Shown: piece by piece, positions 30,915 to 41,500 of the stretch
Position numbering within the stretch: position 1 is the stretch's first letter
Layout: the number at the start of each line of letters is the position of its first letter
Assembly (NCBI GenBank): GCA_043803805.1
Contig: JAZDJP010000020.1
Span: 1-46,100 of the forward strand
From: JAZDJP01 sp043803805
GTDB taxonomy: Bacteria; Planctomycetota; JAZDJP01
Direction: 5' to 3'
DNA length: 46,100 bases
Notes under the pieces: generated by a model
What the model was told of the DNA's origin: nothing
The model's database searches: none
What the model saw: the letters and a program-made list of their open reading frames with translations, nothing else
Made by a program: the position numbers and the translations under genes

Positions 30915-31802
30915 TCACGGTCCCCATGTATCAGTACCCCAGATCATGCTGCCCCACAACGATCCGGATCCGGCCGAATCGTTATCCGCAATATTCACCG
31001 TGGCGCTACTCGGCGCCCCCACGGAATACTCGGTCCCGGAAGAAAGCGTCAGCGTTACCGCCTCAGTACTTTCCACCAGGGCGTCGTCAACCGGCGTCAG
31101 GGTGATCGTTTTTGTTGTTTGACCCGCTGAGAACGTTACGGATGTCCCCGCCGGGCTCAAGTTATAATCCGAACCATTCGTCGCTGATCCGGAAATGGCA
31201 TAATATACCGGTACGCTCGACGCAGGTGACGGTGAAAGCGTGATCGTAAAGGTGCCGGTCCCCAGACCCGCTTCCGAGGCACTGGCATCCGTGGCATCAA
31301 TCGTAGCGGAAGTGGACGCCGAATCGTTATCCGCAATATTCACCGTTGCGCTACTCGGGGTACCCACGGAATAGCCGGTCCCGGAAGAAAGCGTCAGAGT
31401 TACCGTCTCAGAATCTTCCACCAAGGCGTCGTCAACCGGCGTCAGGGTGATCGTTTTTGTTGTTTGACCCGCTGAGAACGTTACGGATGTCCCTGCCGGG
31501 CTCAAGCTGTAATCCGTACCATCCGTCGCCGTTCCCATAAAGTAGTAGTAGTCTACGGTTATGCTTGATGCGGACGCTGACGAGAGGGTGATTGTAAATG
31601 TGCCGGTCCCCAGACCTGCTTCCGAAGCGCTGGCATCTGTGGCGTCAATCTTGGCCGTAGGTGTCGTTGGGGGAGGCGTCGGGGTGGAGCCACCCCCTCC
31701 TCCGCCTCCGCAACCCATCGCAACGGTCATAACCAAAACCGTCACACAAAGAAGGCCATACTTGCTCACAGTCACCCGACCACTCCACAGCAAAGAGAAC
31801 AT
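30915..31802 (-). CDS. lipoprotein with two Calx-beta domains
   Basis: A protein of about 295 residues: signal with lipobox AMGC, then seven Gly and a Pro/Thr linker, and two Calx-beta repeats of about 113 residues each, nearly identical to each other (IDATDASASEAGLGTGTFTITLS, ATDGTDYSLSPAGTSVTFSAGQTTKTITLTPVDDALVE, SSATVNIADND). Calx-beta domains bind calcium and serve adhesion. The last 16 residues form a Trp-Gly motif tail (SLWGSMIWGTDTWG). ATG 31802 has GGAG eight bases upstream; ATG 31808 is also in frame. Shares the Cys-polyGly lipoprotein start with the protease at 26072. Confidence 0.85.
   Translation of the reverse strand: MFSLLWSGRVTVSKYGLLCVTVLVMTVAMGCGGGGGGGSTPTPPPTTPTAKIDATDASASEAGLGTGTFTITLSSASASSITVDYYYFMGTATDGTDYSLSPAGTSVTFSAGQTTKTITLTPVDDALVEDSETVTLTLSSGTGYSVGTPSSATVNIADNDSASTSATIDATDASASEAGLGTGTFTITLSPSPASSVPVYYAISGSATNGSDYNLSPAGTSVTFSAGQTTKTITLTPVDDALVESTEAVTLTLSSGTEYSVGAPSSATVNIADNDSAGSGSLWGSMIWGTDTWGP
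30975..31656. repeat. 345-base tandem duplication inside the Calx-beta gene
   Basis: The segment beginning CGAATCGTTATCCGC at 30975 recurs at 31320 with few differences, so each Calx-beta domain is one DNA repeat unit. High DNA identity suggests recent duplication or gene conversion. Confidence 0.8.
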
Positions 31803-31947
31803 GGGCATTGCTCCGGTTGACCGTGTTGCAACCCAATGGTTTAGTGTACCTTGATTCGGGAAAGGATGAAATCGCCCGAAGAGGTTATTTCGGAGAGATT
31901 TTGAGGTTACCCCGAAACAGACCGTATGAACGGCCGACGAGCCCTGA

Positions 31948-31968
31948 CGCGGCGCCTGTCACGCCGCG
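31948..31968. terminator. hairpin between the regulator and Calx-beta genes
   Basis: CGCGGCG (31948-31954) pairs perfectly with CGCCGCG (31962-31968) across seven bases, about 100 bases past the response regulator stop. No T-run. The 264-base gap 31803-32066 holds no gene. Confidence 0.35.
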
Positions 31969-32066
31969 ATCAAGGATACCTCAAGACAGGGGGTCCGGAC
32001 ATGTCGTGGGGTTCACACCGAAACCGCAGGACGCATTTCGAACACAAGATGCGGGAAATGCGCGGG

Positions 32067-32720
32067 TCAGAGTTTGGCGATGCCCGCCTTGATGGCGTAG
32101 CGCACGAGACCGGCCTGTTTGTGAATATCCAGTTTGGCCATGAGGGCATTTCGGTGGGCGTGGACGGTATTGACGGACAAGCCCATCAGGGCGGCGATCT
32201 CCTTGTTGCTGTGTCCTTCCGCAATGAGTTGAAGCACTTTCCTTTCCTGTCCCGTGAGCGGAGAGGCAACGCCGGAATTCCGCACGCCCTTTCCCTTGTT
32301 GAGACCGGCCTCGACAATGAAATGGGAGATGCTCGGGCTAAGATAGAATCGCCCCGCATGGACTTCGGACACGGCGTCAACCACATTTCGGGTGGCCGTC
32401 TCCTTTGATAAATATCCCCGCGCGCCGACTTTCATTGCCATCTCCACCATCTCCTTCGTGTCGTGCAGGCTGAGCATGATGATCTTCGTAGCGGGATCCT
32501 TCTTGAGCAACTCTCTGGCGGTTTCAATTCCGTTCATGTTGGGCATGGTGATATCGAGAATGTACACATCGGCGGGATTCGTCCTGGCTGTCTTCAGGAC
32601 TTCCATGCCGTCGGAAACGTCGTCAACGATCGTGATATCTTTTCCGCTTCGTTCGATCACCATCCGCAGTCCGTCCCGGACCACCGGATGATCATCGGCA
32701 ATGAGAACACGAATGCTCAT
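32067..32720 (-). CDS. NarL/FixJ-type response regulator
   Basis: A 217-residue regulator: receiver domain (1-120) with acidic pocket DDH (residues 9-11), phospho-acceptor D56 in YILDITMP, Thr/Ser in MLSLHD and Lys in YLSKE; then a LuxR-type HTH (about 150-212: LTGQERKVLQLIAEGHSNKEIAALMGLSVNTVHAHRNALMAKL). It starts 19 bases after the histidine kinase stop on the same strand, so the two form one two-component system. Target genes are not evident; nearby surface-protein genes are candidates. Confidence 0.94.
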   Translation of the reverse strand: MSIRVLIADDHPVVRDGLRMVIERSGKDITIVDDVSDGMEVLKTARTNPADVYILDITMPNMNGIETARELLKKDPATKIIMLSLHDTKEMVEMAMKVGARGYLSKETATRNVVDAVSEVHAGRFYLSPSISHFIVEAGLNKGKGVRNSGVASPLTGQERKVLQLIAEGHSNKEIAALMGLSVNTVHAHRNALMAKLDIHKQAGLVRYAIKAGIAKL

Positions 32721-32739
32721 GTGCGGCCCCTTTTCCGCA

Positions 32740-33861
32740 TCACACTTGCCCCAATGCCGCCGCCTCGAACGGCAACATCACGCTCACGATGGCCCCCTTC
32801 CCCGGCGCGGAATCAATCTTGAATATGCCCCCCTGGAAAACCACCATTTCCCTCATCACGCAGATCCCCATATGTAATGGTCTCCGCACCTGTGTGAACG
32901 GATCGAATCCCTTCCCATCGTCTTTCACGGTCAGACGGACGTCTTTTTTCAACCGGTTGAGGCGCACGTTCACCTTCTTCGCCTGACCGTGTGTGATGGC
33001 GTTCGTCAGCGCCTCCTGAACAACCCGGAACAGAACGGTGGCGGCGGTCGCAGGCAATCGTTTCCGCGCCAGGTTCTCCCTGAAATGAATGCGGATGGCC
33101 GATCGCTTCATGATCAGGGAGAAGTGCTGTCGCATGGCGGCGCCCAACCCGAGGATATCGAGGTCGGGCGGCCGAAGTTCGGTGGCCACCCGCTTCAGGC
33201 GGACCACCGACTGTTCGAACAACTTTCTGACCATCTTCAAGGACGTGAGCGTCGATCCAGCCGTTCCGGACCGGATATCGCTCTCGATCCTGTCAAAATA
33301 GGCTGAAATTCCGATGGCAAGCGAGCCCACGTCATGGTGCAGAATGGAAGACACACGTTTTCTCTCCTGCTCTCTGGCGATCAGAATTTCCCGGGAGAAT
33401 GCCTGTATCCGTGCATTCAACTGCTTGCGCTCCGTGATGTCGCGCTCCGAGGTCAAGACGAACCGGGAGGATCCGATCTTCACAGTCTGGGCGCGGACCT
33501 CGACGTCGAAAGTCGAACCATCCTTCCGTCGGTGTTGCACCTCGAACAAGGAAATGTCGCCGCCGACCACCTTCCGGATTCGCCTCCGATGATTATTTGC
33601 CGTGGAACCGGAATCGAGGAAACCGATTGGTTTCCCAACCAATTCCTTCCGCAAATAACCGTGAGCGCGCAGCGCCGCCATGTTCGCATCAACGATGACA
33701 GGGATTCCGTCCGGGCCGACCTCCATCACCATGATATAGTCGCCGGACTGTTCGAAAAGGTTGCGGTAACGCGTCTCGCTCTCCCGAAGCGCCTCCTCCG
33801 CGTGCTTGAGCAGGGCAACCGCCGCGGTTTCAGATCTGCCGTCCGTCCGTTTCTTATTCAT
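32740..33861 (-). CDS. NarX/ComP-like histidine kinase with PAS sensor (HisKA_3)
   Basis: A 373-residue soluble kinase without membrane segments. A PAS/PAC sensor spans about 20-145 (ETRYRNLFEQSGDYIMVMEV, VQHRRKDGSTFDVEVRAQTV, SERDITERKQ). HisKA_3 follows, with H175 in QERKRVSSILHHDVGSLAIGI as the phospho-acceptor. The HATPase has the N box FRVVQEALTNAITHG and G box DDGKGFDP. ATG 33861 is chosen over GTG 33891. It pairs with the NarL-like regulator downstream and lies 66 bases after the recombinase gene. The signal would be cytosolic, sensed by PAS. Confidence 0.92.
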   Translation of the reverse strand: MNKKRTDGRSETAAVALLKHAEEALRESETRYRNLFEQSGDYIMVMEVGPDGIPVIVDANMAALRAHGYLRKELVGKPIGFLDSGSTANNHRRRIRKVVGGDISLFEVQHRRKDGSTFDVEVRAQTVKIGSSRFVLTSERDITERKQLNARIQAFSREILIAREQERKRVSSILHHDVGSLAIGISAYFDRIESDIRSGTAGSTLTSLKMVRKLFEQSVVRLKRVATELRPPDLDILGLGAAMRQHFSLIMKRSAIRIHFRENLARKRLPATAATVLFRVVQEALTNAITHGQAKKVNVRLNRLKKDVRLTVKDDGKGFDPFTQVRRPLHMGICVMREMVVFQGGIFKIDSAPGKGAIVSVMLPFEAAALGQV

Positions 33862-33927
33862 GGTCAGCCGCTTTTTGTCAAAACGCGCCACTCATCGCCG
33901 CGTGGGGCAGATTTGTGGAGGTATGAA

Positions 33928-34545
33928 TCACCGGTACAGTTTCTCCATTGCCAATTCGAGATCGTCCCGGAAAACGTTGGCATACACTTGAGTGGTTCGG
34001 ATGCTGGAGTGGCGGAGTTGCTTTTGAACCAAACGCAAATTGAACTTGCTCGCCTTGTAGAGAAAAACCGCAAACGTGTGCCGGCAGTCGTGAATGGAGT
34101 GATGCGAAATGATCCCGGCGCGTTTCAAACACCTTTCGAAAACTTTCTGGAGTGCGCGCTTGGTCATGTGCCCCCCGGTGTTGGAAGACCGAAATATCGG
34201 GGCGTCGGGGGATGCGTCCTCGACGATCGAGCGCTTCCAGTCGAGGTACCGTCGGACATGTTCACGGAACTCACTCCCGAATTGGACGATCCCACGCTTG
34301 CCGCCCTTGCCCGACCGAACCACAACCTCTGAATGACCGTTGTCAATGACGAGGTCGGAACAGCAAAGATCCGCCATCTCCTGGACACGCAGGCCGGTCG
34401 AAAGCGCAAGATCAATGACGAACCAGTCCCGCACGGGCGCTCGACGCCCCGTGGCGCTTCGGTTTTGAGTTTTCCATTTAAGCAGATTGACCTCTTCACG
34501 GGTCATGAACCTTTCCTGACTCAAATTCCAACGAATGTCTCCCAT
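33928..34545 (-). CDS. tyrosine recombinase, catalytic domain only
   Basis: A 205-residue phage-integrase-family recombinase with every catalytic residue visible: R53 (STGLRVQEM), K80 (SGKGGK), H152 and R155 (SIHDCRHTFA), H179 (QLRHSS) and nucleophile Y188 (TTQVYANV). Only about 40 residues precede the catalytic domain, so the N-terminal core-binding domain of XerC/D-like enzymes is missing. It may be a natural mini-recombinase or the remnant of a longer gene, since the upstream 34546-34964 has no matching N-terminal frame. It is the only recombinase seen and the best candidate for the tRNA-Met integration event 11 kb away. Confidence 0.9.
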   Translation of the reverse strand: MGDIRWNLSQERFMTREEVNLLKWKTQNRSATGRRAPVRDWFVIDLALSTGLRVQEMADLCCSDLVIDNGHSEVVVRSGKGGKRGIVQFGSEFREHVRRYLDWKRSIVEDASPDAPIFRSSNTGGHMTKRALQKVFERCLKRAGIISHHSIHDCRHTFAVFLYKASKFNLRLVQKQLRHSSIRTTQVYANVFRDDLELAMEKLYR

Positions 34546-34964
34546 TTTTTAAAAGCCACGGCCACCTCCCGTTTTTTCACCATTCCAGTGGAAGGTGAAC
34601 CTTTTTACAAGGAGCGTCCGGCGTTACAATCGCTACGCCAAGGCGTTGCGGATCGGCTTATCGTCGGGAGGAGGAAGACCTTTATAAATCTTTCTCAAAG
34701 ATCCGACCGGGAGACGAGGCAAGGACTACTGGAGGGAACCTGCTTGCGGGAAATCGGGTTTCGCTGAATTTGTCGATGTGGGAACGGACAATACTGGGGG
34801 CGGAAAACGTTCACACTTCACTGGAAAGACGAACCTTTCTCCCTTTCGGGGAGATTATAATCTTCCCACGAAGCGCGTTCAATCTAAATGGATACGATCA
34901 ACTCCCCGCCATCTCTTTCCTTCTCCGAAGGCGCCCTCGTCCTTCGCGGGAATTGCAATTGCCT
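34546..34964. other. gene-free region upstream of the recombinase
   Basis: No convincing gene on either strand. The motif GAACCTTT occurs three times around here (near 34505, 34592 and 34827), twice next to a CAGTGGAA/CACTGGAA block, which might be binding sites. Confidence 0.35.
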
Positions 34965-35051
34965 TCATCCCCCCTTCTTCCTCAACACCTGCTCCACCTT
35001 GAACCAGTAGGCCTGGTCCTTTCCGTGCGGCCTGCCGTCCTTCTCCCACAG
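34965..35051 (-). pseudogene. DUF2934 gene remnant (C-terminal end)
   Basis: The minus strand encodes LWEKDGRPHGKDQAYWFKVEQ plus eight residues and a stop, matching the conserved end of DUF2934 proteins (ELWEREGRPEGRxxEHWxxAExEL). The frame upstream diverges at once into the 3' flank of the immunity-like gene, so the N-terminal half is lost. Confidence 0.65.
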
Positions 35052-35075
35052 ATCGCAAGGTAGGTAATTTAAAAT

Positions 35076-35558
35076 TTATCGACGTTGGACTATGGACCAT
35101 CCACGCTTTCGTTGTATTGCGTTTCGAAAGGAGTGAACGTCAATCGAAATCCCCTGCTTCATCAAGCGCATTCGAACATCAGCGAGTGGGTCATCGGATG
35201 TCTCACAGAAGGTGGATTCTTGTAACTTTCCCTTATTGCATAAAGCAAATCCAAACGCGCCAGTAACGTCTGACAGTTGAATTGCAACGACTTCGGTATC
35301 CATATCAACCGAAATCATTTGTAAAAGTTGGAAATCCAAAACCTCTTTTGACTCTACAGCAGCAACCCAACCGTTACGACTGGTCGAGATGGCGATTTTT
35401 CTATTGTGCTCGTTTACCAGAAGCACGTCGTACGAGGATGGCAACCCCCAATCTGGTTGCCCATCAACATTCTGCGATGTCGTTTTTAGCCGGTCCAGAA
35501 CGATTTCTGAAACGCGTTCGCGATTAGCAGTTTTGACGAAAAACATTTCGACGTTCAT
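35076..35558 (-). CDS. probable immunity protein for the Rhs toxin
   Basis: A 160-residue soluble protein with no recognised family, 11 bases after the Rhs stop on the same strand and preceded by a strong AGGAGG site. In polymorphic toxin loci the gene immediately after the toxin tip normally encodes its cognate immunity protein, and this one has the right size and lack of signal peptide. It has alternating strands and helices (YDVLLVNEHNRKIAIS, TEVVAIQLSDVTGAFGFALC). The role is inferred from position. Confidence 0.65.
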   Translation of the reverse strand: MNVEMFFVKTANRERVSEIVLDRLKTTSQNVDGQPDWGLPSSYDVLLVNEHNRKIAISTSRNGWVAAVESKEVLDFQLLQMISVDMDTEVVAIQLSDVTGAFGFALCNKGKLQESTFCETSDDPLADVRMRLMKQGISIDVHSFRNAIQRKRGWSIVQRR

Positions 35559-35569
35559 CGCGCCTCCTC

Positions 35570-38500
35570 CTACTTCCTTCGCCCGACGATATACTCAACA
35601 ATATAATCTTGGAAATCTCTTGCGAAATTCAGGGATTGCGCGGAGCGGATGGCTTTCGGCGTCAGCTTGAAATCGAATATCTGTTTCGCAGGTTCATAAA
35701 TAACATCAGGGATGGAATTCGCGCCACGTACTTGAAACTGAAGCCCTTCATTGCCCAACATCACTGCGTTTCGTTCAGCCCATTTCCGAACCCAACGCGT
35801 AGCCTGAACCTCGGCATCTTTGCCGAGTTGCATTCGGTTCAAACCTGAAACACGAGGATTCTCGATGGCATAGTCAAATCCTTTTTGAGATACAGTTCGA
35901 ATCCGACTAACCGTCGAAGCGCTTTCTGCCGATTCCGCCAGAATCCCAGCATTGCTTGCCGTGACACCAGCCACTTCTGTCACTGTCGCTTCGCCAGGTA
36001 CCAACACCACGCCCGCACTACTCGGCAGTGGTTCTCCAGCTACTACAGGTTCCCAAGTCGTGCGTCCATTCCGGACAATACATCCCCATACGGCAGGAGC
36101 GCCTTTTACCACAATCTGTGCCCCGACTCGGCTTAAATCTACTACAATGAAAGCATCCACCCCTTCCCCAGCCGCCTTCGCCCCGGCCCTTCCTTCCTCC
36201 GTGTTCAGTGCCTTGTTTGCGGATGGATTCAGGCCCAACTGGACAACGGAAGCAGCGCCGACGGCACGTTCTTCCATCGCACCCGAGGCAAAGTCTTCTC
36301 CAATCTGCTCCACCCACTGGTCGATATTGACAACCCCGTATAGAACCCCATAGAAGGCGCTGTAAAATCTGCCGATGATTGGAGTGGTTTCCGTTTGTTC
36401 CTTCCACTTCCAAAGTTTTTCACCCCTATCACCCAACACATCCACCCCATTCGGCCCCGGATAGTAGGCGTAGAGATTCTGCCCGTCCCTGTAGCCAGCG
36501 GGGTCAGGCGTGAGCCATCTGCCCATCTCGGGGTTGTACTCACGATAATGCGTGTGGTAGAGGCCCGTGGCCGAGTCCCGCCACATCCCTGTAAACATGA
36601 ACGGATTCCCGAAGTCGGAGGCGATCTGGGGGATTCTGGGAGTGGCAGGTTGGTTGGCACCCGGCAAATCAATATCAATCAGCCCGTCGTTATTCCGATC
36701 GTCATCGTCGTCATCCACGGTCTTCACGACATCGTTCGTGTCGAGAATCCGCGTCTTGCCGTAGGCGGCGTATTCATATTTCTCGACAATGGTTACGCCC
36801 TCAAGAAGCGCCAAAGGGCTCCCGAGATCGTCCTTGGTGTAGGTATAGGTCTTGTCCGGATCGCCGTTACTTGTAAATGTCCGGTAGCCGAGGGGCTCGT
36901 TGATCCCATCGCCGTAGACGAATTGCTTCAGAATCTGATCGTCCGAGGCCCGGCGTTCCTCGATCATCCGATAACCGTCAAAGACGTACCGGGTGCGTGC
37001 GCCGTCCACCGATTTGCCGACCCGTCTGCCGTATCCGTCGTAAACATACCGGATTTCCCGCCAGTTTCCGACGAGCCAGCCGGCGTTTACATCGGTTGCG
37101 GATGTCCCGCTCGTCTGGGTAATTCTCATCCGTTTGGCGTGAATTTCGTTGAATGACACCCACAGCCCCGCCGGATCCGTCGGCGTTGAACGCGCCGTCT
37201 CCGCCACCGTCCCCCACGGATCGCCGTCCGTCGGGCTGTACTCCACCGTCACCCCGGCGTCCCCCGGTGCGCCCACGAGTTCAACGACATTCACCCGCTT
37301 CTGATTCGGGAACGTGATCGTCCACACGCTTCCGGACTGGCCCTTCGCCCCGTCCGTATGCCGTTTCATGTTGCCGGTGTTGTTGTTCGTCACCGTCGTC
37401 AGCCGGTCAAAGGCGTCCCAAGCGTACTGGAACTTGCTGTCGTCGGTGGTGTTCCCTCGGGCATCATAAAGAATGTCCTGTGTGTTCACCTTCGCCACCT
37501 GCGTCAGGTTCGCGAGGGCGTAATTGGTCAGGATGCCGTCCACCGTGTTGTTCCCGAACCGGTTATCCAGCGCATCCAGCGCAAATATGTCATTTCCCCA
37601 TGTCGCCGTCCCGCCGTACGTCGCGGTGGTCATCCGCCGGAGCGCATCGTACCCGAAGTCCACCGTCTTTGTGCCTGTCGAGACGACATCCTTCTCCCCG
37701 GTCCCCGTGCGGGTCATGGCCACTCCCGCCCCCGCCGGCGGCGTCACCTGCTTCAACCAGCCGTTATTGAAGTATTTGTACTCGGTGACGTGTGTGTTCA
37801 CGGTGAGTGTGTTGAGTTGCCCAAGGCCGTTCCAAGCGTACTTGGCCGAAATCCCGCCCGCCGTGACAGTCTGGAGGCGATTGACATCGGTATAGCCGAA
37901 TGTCGCTGTGAATCCGTTCGGGGCGTAGGCGAGTCCCGTCCGGTTTCCCGCGGGATCGAAGATGCCTTTCCGGACGGAAACCTGGTTGTACACCGTGTCG
38001 GCTTCGGAAAGCACCTCGCCGCGGGAGTTGTACACGCGTTCTGTGACGACGTTGTCGTCATCGGTGTCCTGCCGATTGAATTCCGTCACCATCCCGGGCC
38101 GCCCCAGCGCATCGAAAGCGCCAAAGGCGCGAAGCGTTCTCCCGGAGCCGTCCCGGATTTCCAGCACCCGCGACGATTCCCCGGCATACACGTAGACGAG
38201 TTTCGTCACCCCGTCCCGGAGAATCTTTTCATTCAACCGATCGAGGCCATCATAATGGAAGGTTTCTGTTCCGAGCAGACCGTATTGAACGGATGCAAGA
38301 CGCCCCTTGGCATCATAATTCCACATCGTAATCTGCCCGCCCTGCGTTTCCGTCGCCGCCCGCTGCCTCTCCGTCACCACCCGCCCGCAGGTGTCGTAGG
38401 TGATGATTTTTGTGACGGCCTCGGGTGTCCCGTGCCCTCTCGTTGTGGACAAGAGTTCCCCGCCGGGCGCGTACACGTTGTACGTCTTCGCCCCGGTGGG

Positions 38501-41500
38501 TTCGGTGATCCACACGGGCTTTCCCGCGCCGTCGCAAACATAGGTGGTCGTGAGCGTCTCGCCCGCCGCCATTCCGGTCGTCCGCGTTTCCGCCAGATGG
38601 CCGACCTGATCATAAATGTAATCCGTCGTCCGGTCCGGACCGCTGCCGGTGACGATTTCGCGGCTCACCGCGCCGTCGGCGTTGTACCAGCGGGTGACGA
38701 CGCTGCCGTCGGGATTGGTCGTCACCACGCTCCGCCCGGAGATGCTCACGGATTCGGTCGTAATGGTTTTTATGGTGTCGTCTTTGGGATTGTATGAAAT
38801 GGACTCACCCGTCGTGATTTTCTCATCGTACTTGTAGAAGACGGGGATCGCGGACGCGCCTTCCGACCCCGTCCAGAGAAGATCCTTGACGTATTTCGTG
38901 CCACCCAGTTCATTGAGCGTGGTTGCCGTTTTCGCGCCGACGGCCGTCACGCCGGAGAGATTTCCGGTGCCGGATTGGCGTTCCGTGGCCACGCCGCGGG
39001 GATCGTAAGCGAGAACCTGGGAGGTCGCGCCTGTGGCCGGTTCGGTCGAGACCTTCGGGCGATCCTGGCCGTCGTAAGATGCCTGGGCCACCGTGACGTC
39101 GTTTCCCCGCGTTTCCGTAATGTTGCCGTTGTCGTCCAGAACAAGATCGACGACCGTCGCGTTCCCGGAGCCGCCGTTGGTGGCATCGAAATCGTCATCC
39201 CCCGTGACCGTTCTCGTCCGGCGTCCGGCCGGATCGTAGGCGTAGGTCGTCGACCGGTCGAGGCCCGATTTAACCGAAAGTGTCCGCCCCGCGCCGTCGT
39301 AAATCCAGGCGGTCGTCCGACCGTTCTCGTTGACCGAAATGACGCGGTTGAGAACATCATACACCCGGGTCACGAGGCTTGTCCGGGTCTCCCACTCCAC
39401 GCTGTCACTCGGCCTCGGAATTTCCGTTGACGCGGAGAGCAGATTGCTGTTTTTGTCATAGGTGTAGATCGTGATGTTGCGCATAGTGCCGTGGACGGGT
39501 GGGGAGTATTCCTTCGCCACGCGATCCATCACATCATATTCTTTCACCCAGCCGCGGCCGGGGTTGTCCACCGTCGTGAGGGCATTTCCGCGCGTGTCAC
39601 AGGCGTAGTCGGTTGTGTCGTAAAGAAGCGGCGTCGTGCGCGCCGTGGCGGGCATGGCTTCCGCTTCCGTGATGGCGTGGCCGCGATTGACGCTCGTCAC
39701 CGTCCGCTTGAGATAGCCTTCGAGATCGGCGGGATCGCCGGGACGGCCGTTGGATTCATAGTATTCATACCAGGTGATTCTCGTGTCCGGATGAAGGACG
39801 GCGAGCATCTGGCCGTGGTCGTTGTAGCGATATTCCGTCTTCAGCGTTTCGGTCGAGTCGTCATTGTATTTCACCGTAGGCAGCGTCACTTTGACAAGGC
39901 GCCCCCTTTCGTCGTATTCATGCCGGGTTTCCTCCCTCGCGGCATCCTTCAATGTGGCGTCCATCGTCGTCTTGACGAAGTTCCAGTATTTCGCCTCCTC
40001 GGCATCCGCGCCGGGAAAGTCGCCGGGGCCGGTGTACGTCGCGGAGGTGACGATTGTATCCCCGCCCCGGGGATCTGGAGCCCGTGTCGTCGAGATCACA
40101 TTTCCGCGTTTTGTGGGAATCGGATTCGCGGCGTCCTCGTAGGTGCAGGTCAGTATATTCCCAAGCGGATAGGTCGTGACAAGCGGGTCGAAGTTGCCGT
40201 TATAGGTCTGGGTGGTTGTCTTCCCGTCCACGGTGATTGCGCCCGGGACGATATGCGCTTCGGAATCCCACGTGTAGGTCGTCATCCGCCCCGTGGGGTC
40301 GGTGACCGTCGTGCTCGCGGAATTGTTGTAGGCGATGGTCCAGAGGCCCCCAGCCGAAAACGCGCCGAGGGAAAGGTTCCCGACCATCTGCTGATAGACC
40401 CGATCGTTCGGGTCATAAGTGTTGTCCACCACAAGATTCCCGCGGGGATCCGTCACCATCTTCAGGTTGTGGGCAGAATCGTAACCGTACACCCACGTCC
40501 CATCGGGATCCGTGACCTTCCAAAGGTCTCCGGCGGCGGTGTATTCGAACGTCACCGTCCGCCCGGAGAAGTCGCTGATGGAGGACAATTTGCCCTTCCC
40601 GGGATCCGCCGCGCGGTAGGCGAATGCGTAATTCCGGTCCTGGCCATCCGTCGCCGTTTCGAGGCATCCCAGGGCATCGTAACAGAGAAAGAGAGCGTTC
40701 CCGTCGCGATCGGTCACGCTCTGGAGGCTGTCCGCGAAGCGGCTCCGCGTCCCAGCCCCGTCAATGAGCATAAAGAGACCGTCCTCGCCTTTTTCCAGCG
40801 CAAGGAAAACGCCCGCGGGAGACAGATAGGAGGCCGTGAGCGTGTCGAGAATAAAGACATCCCGCCGCCCGGCGCCGTCGTAATAAACCGCGTCGGGAAA
40901 GCCATCCCCGTTTTCATCCCGTTCCTCGATGCGGGCATTGAGGGTGAAATCCCATCCCCACCCGAGGGGGCCGTTGTAATTAATCTGGCTGCGATAGGTG
41001 CGGAAGAAGGCGAATCCCGGACCCCGGGCGGAACCCACGACCAGATCGGTCCCGGACAGGACAAATTCACCGTTATGCAGAAATACCCCCGCGCCACCGG
41101 TGGGGGTGTTTCCACGGGAAGATTCCTGCGGGGTGGCCCGCCAGAAACTGCCGACGGGACGGGTGGTGGAGGGAGTGTTGAAACTGCGGTCCTGGCAACA
41201 CACGTGATTGGGCTGGTCCCAGCAATAGAGCTCATCTCCCCACGGATAACTCACCACGACACTCGGTACATCAATCCGGCCGTTCTCCACGATCAGGAGT
41301 CCCGCGCCGGAGCCGGAAAAATTCACGGGGACCGAGGTTCGGTATACCGGGGTGTTACCCTGCCGGGTGAGTATCACCGCCTGCGAACCCACCTCGACGT
41401 TTTTCCGGTCATAACTCTTCAGAGTCGCCGAAATCGTCGTCAAGGCGTCGCCCGCCCAGCACACGCCATGGCCGTACCGGACGAATGCGTCATCAACGAT

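Noticed and set aside
34505..34835. Possible CRISPR-like spaced repeats (GAACCTTT blocks)
   Set aside because: Only three short imperfect copies at irregular spacing, no cas genes.
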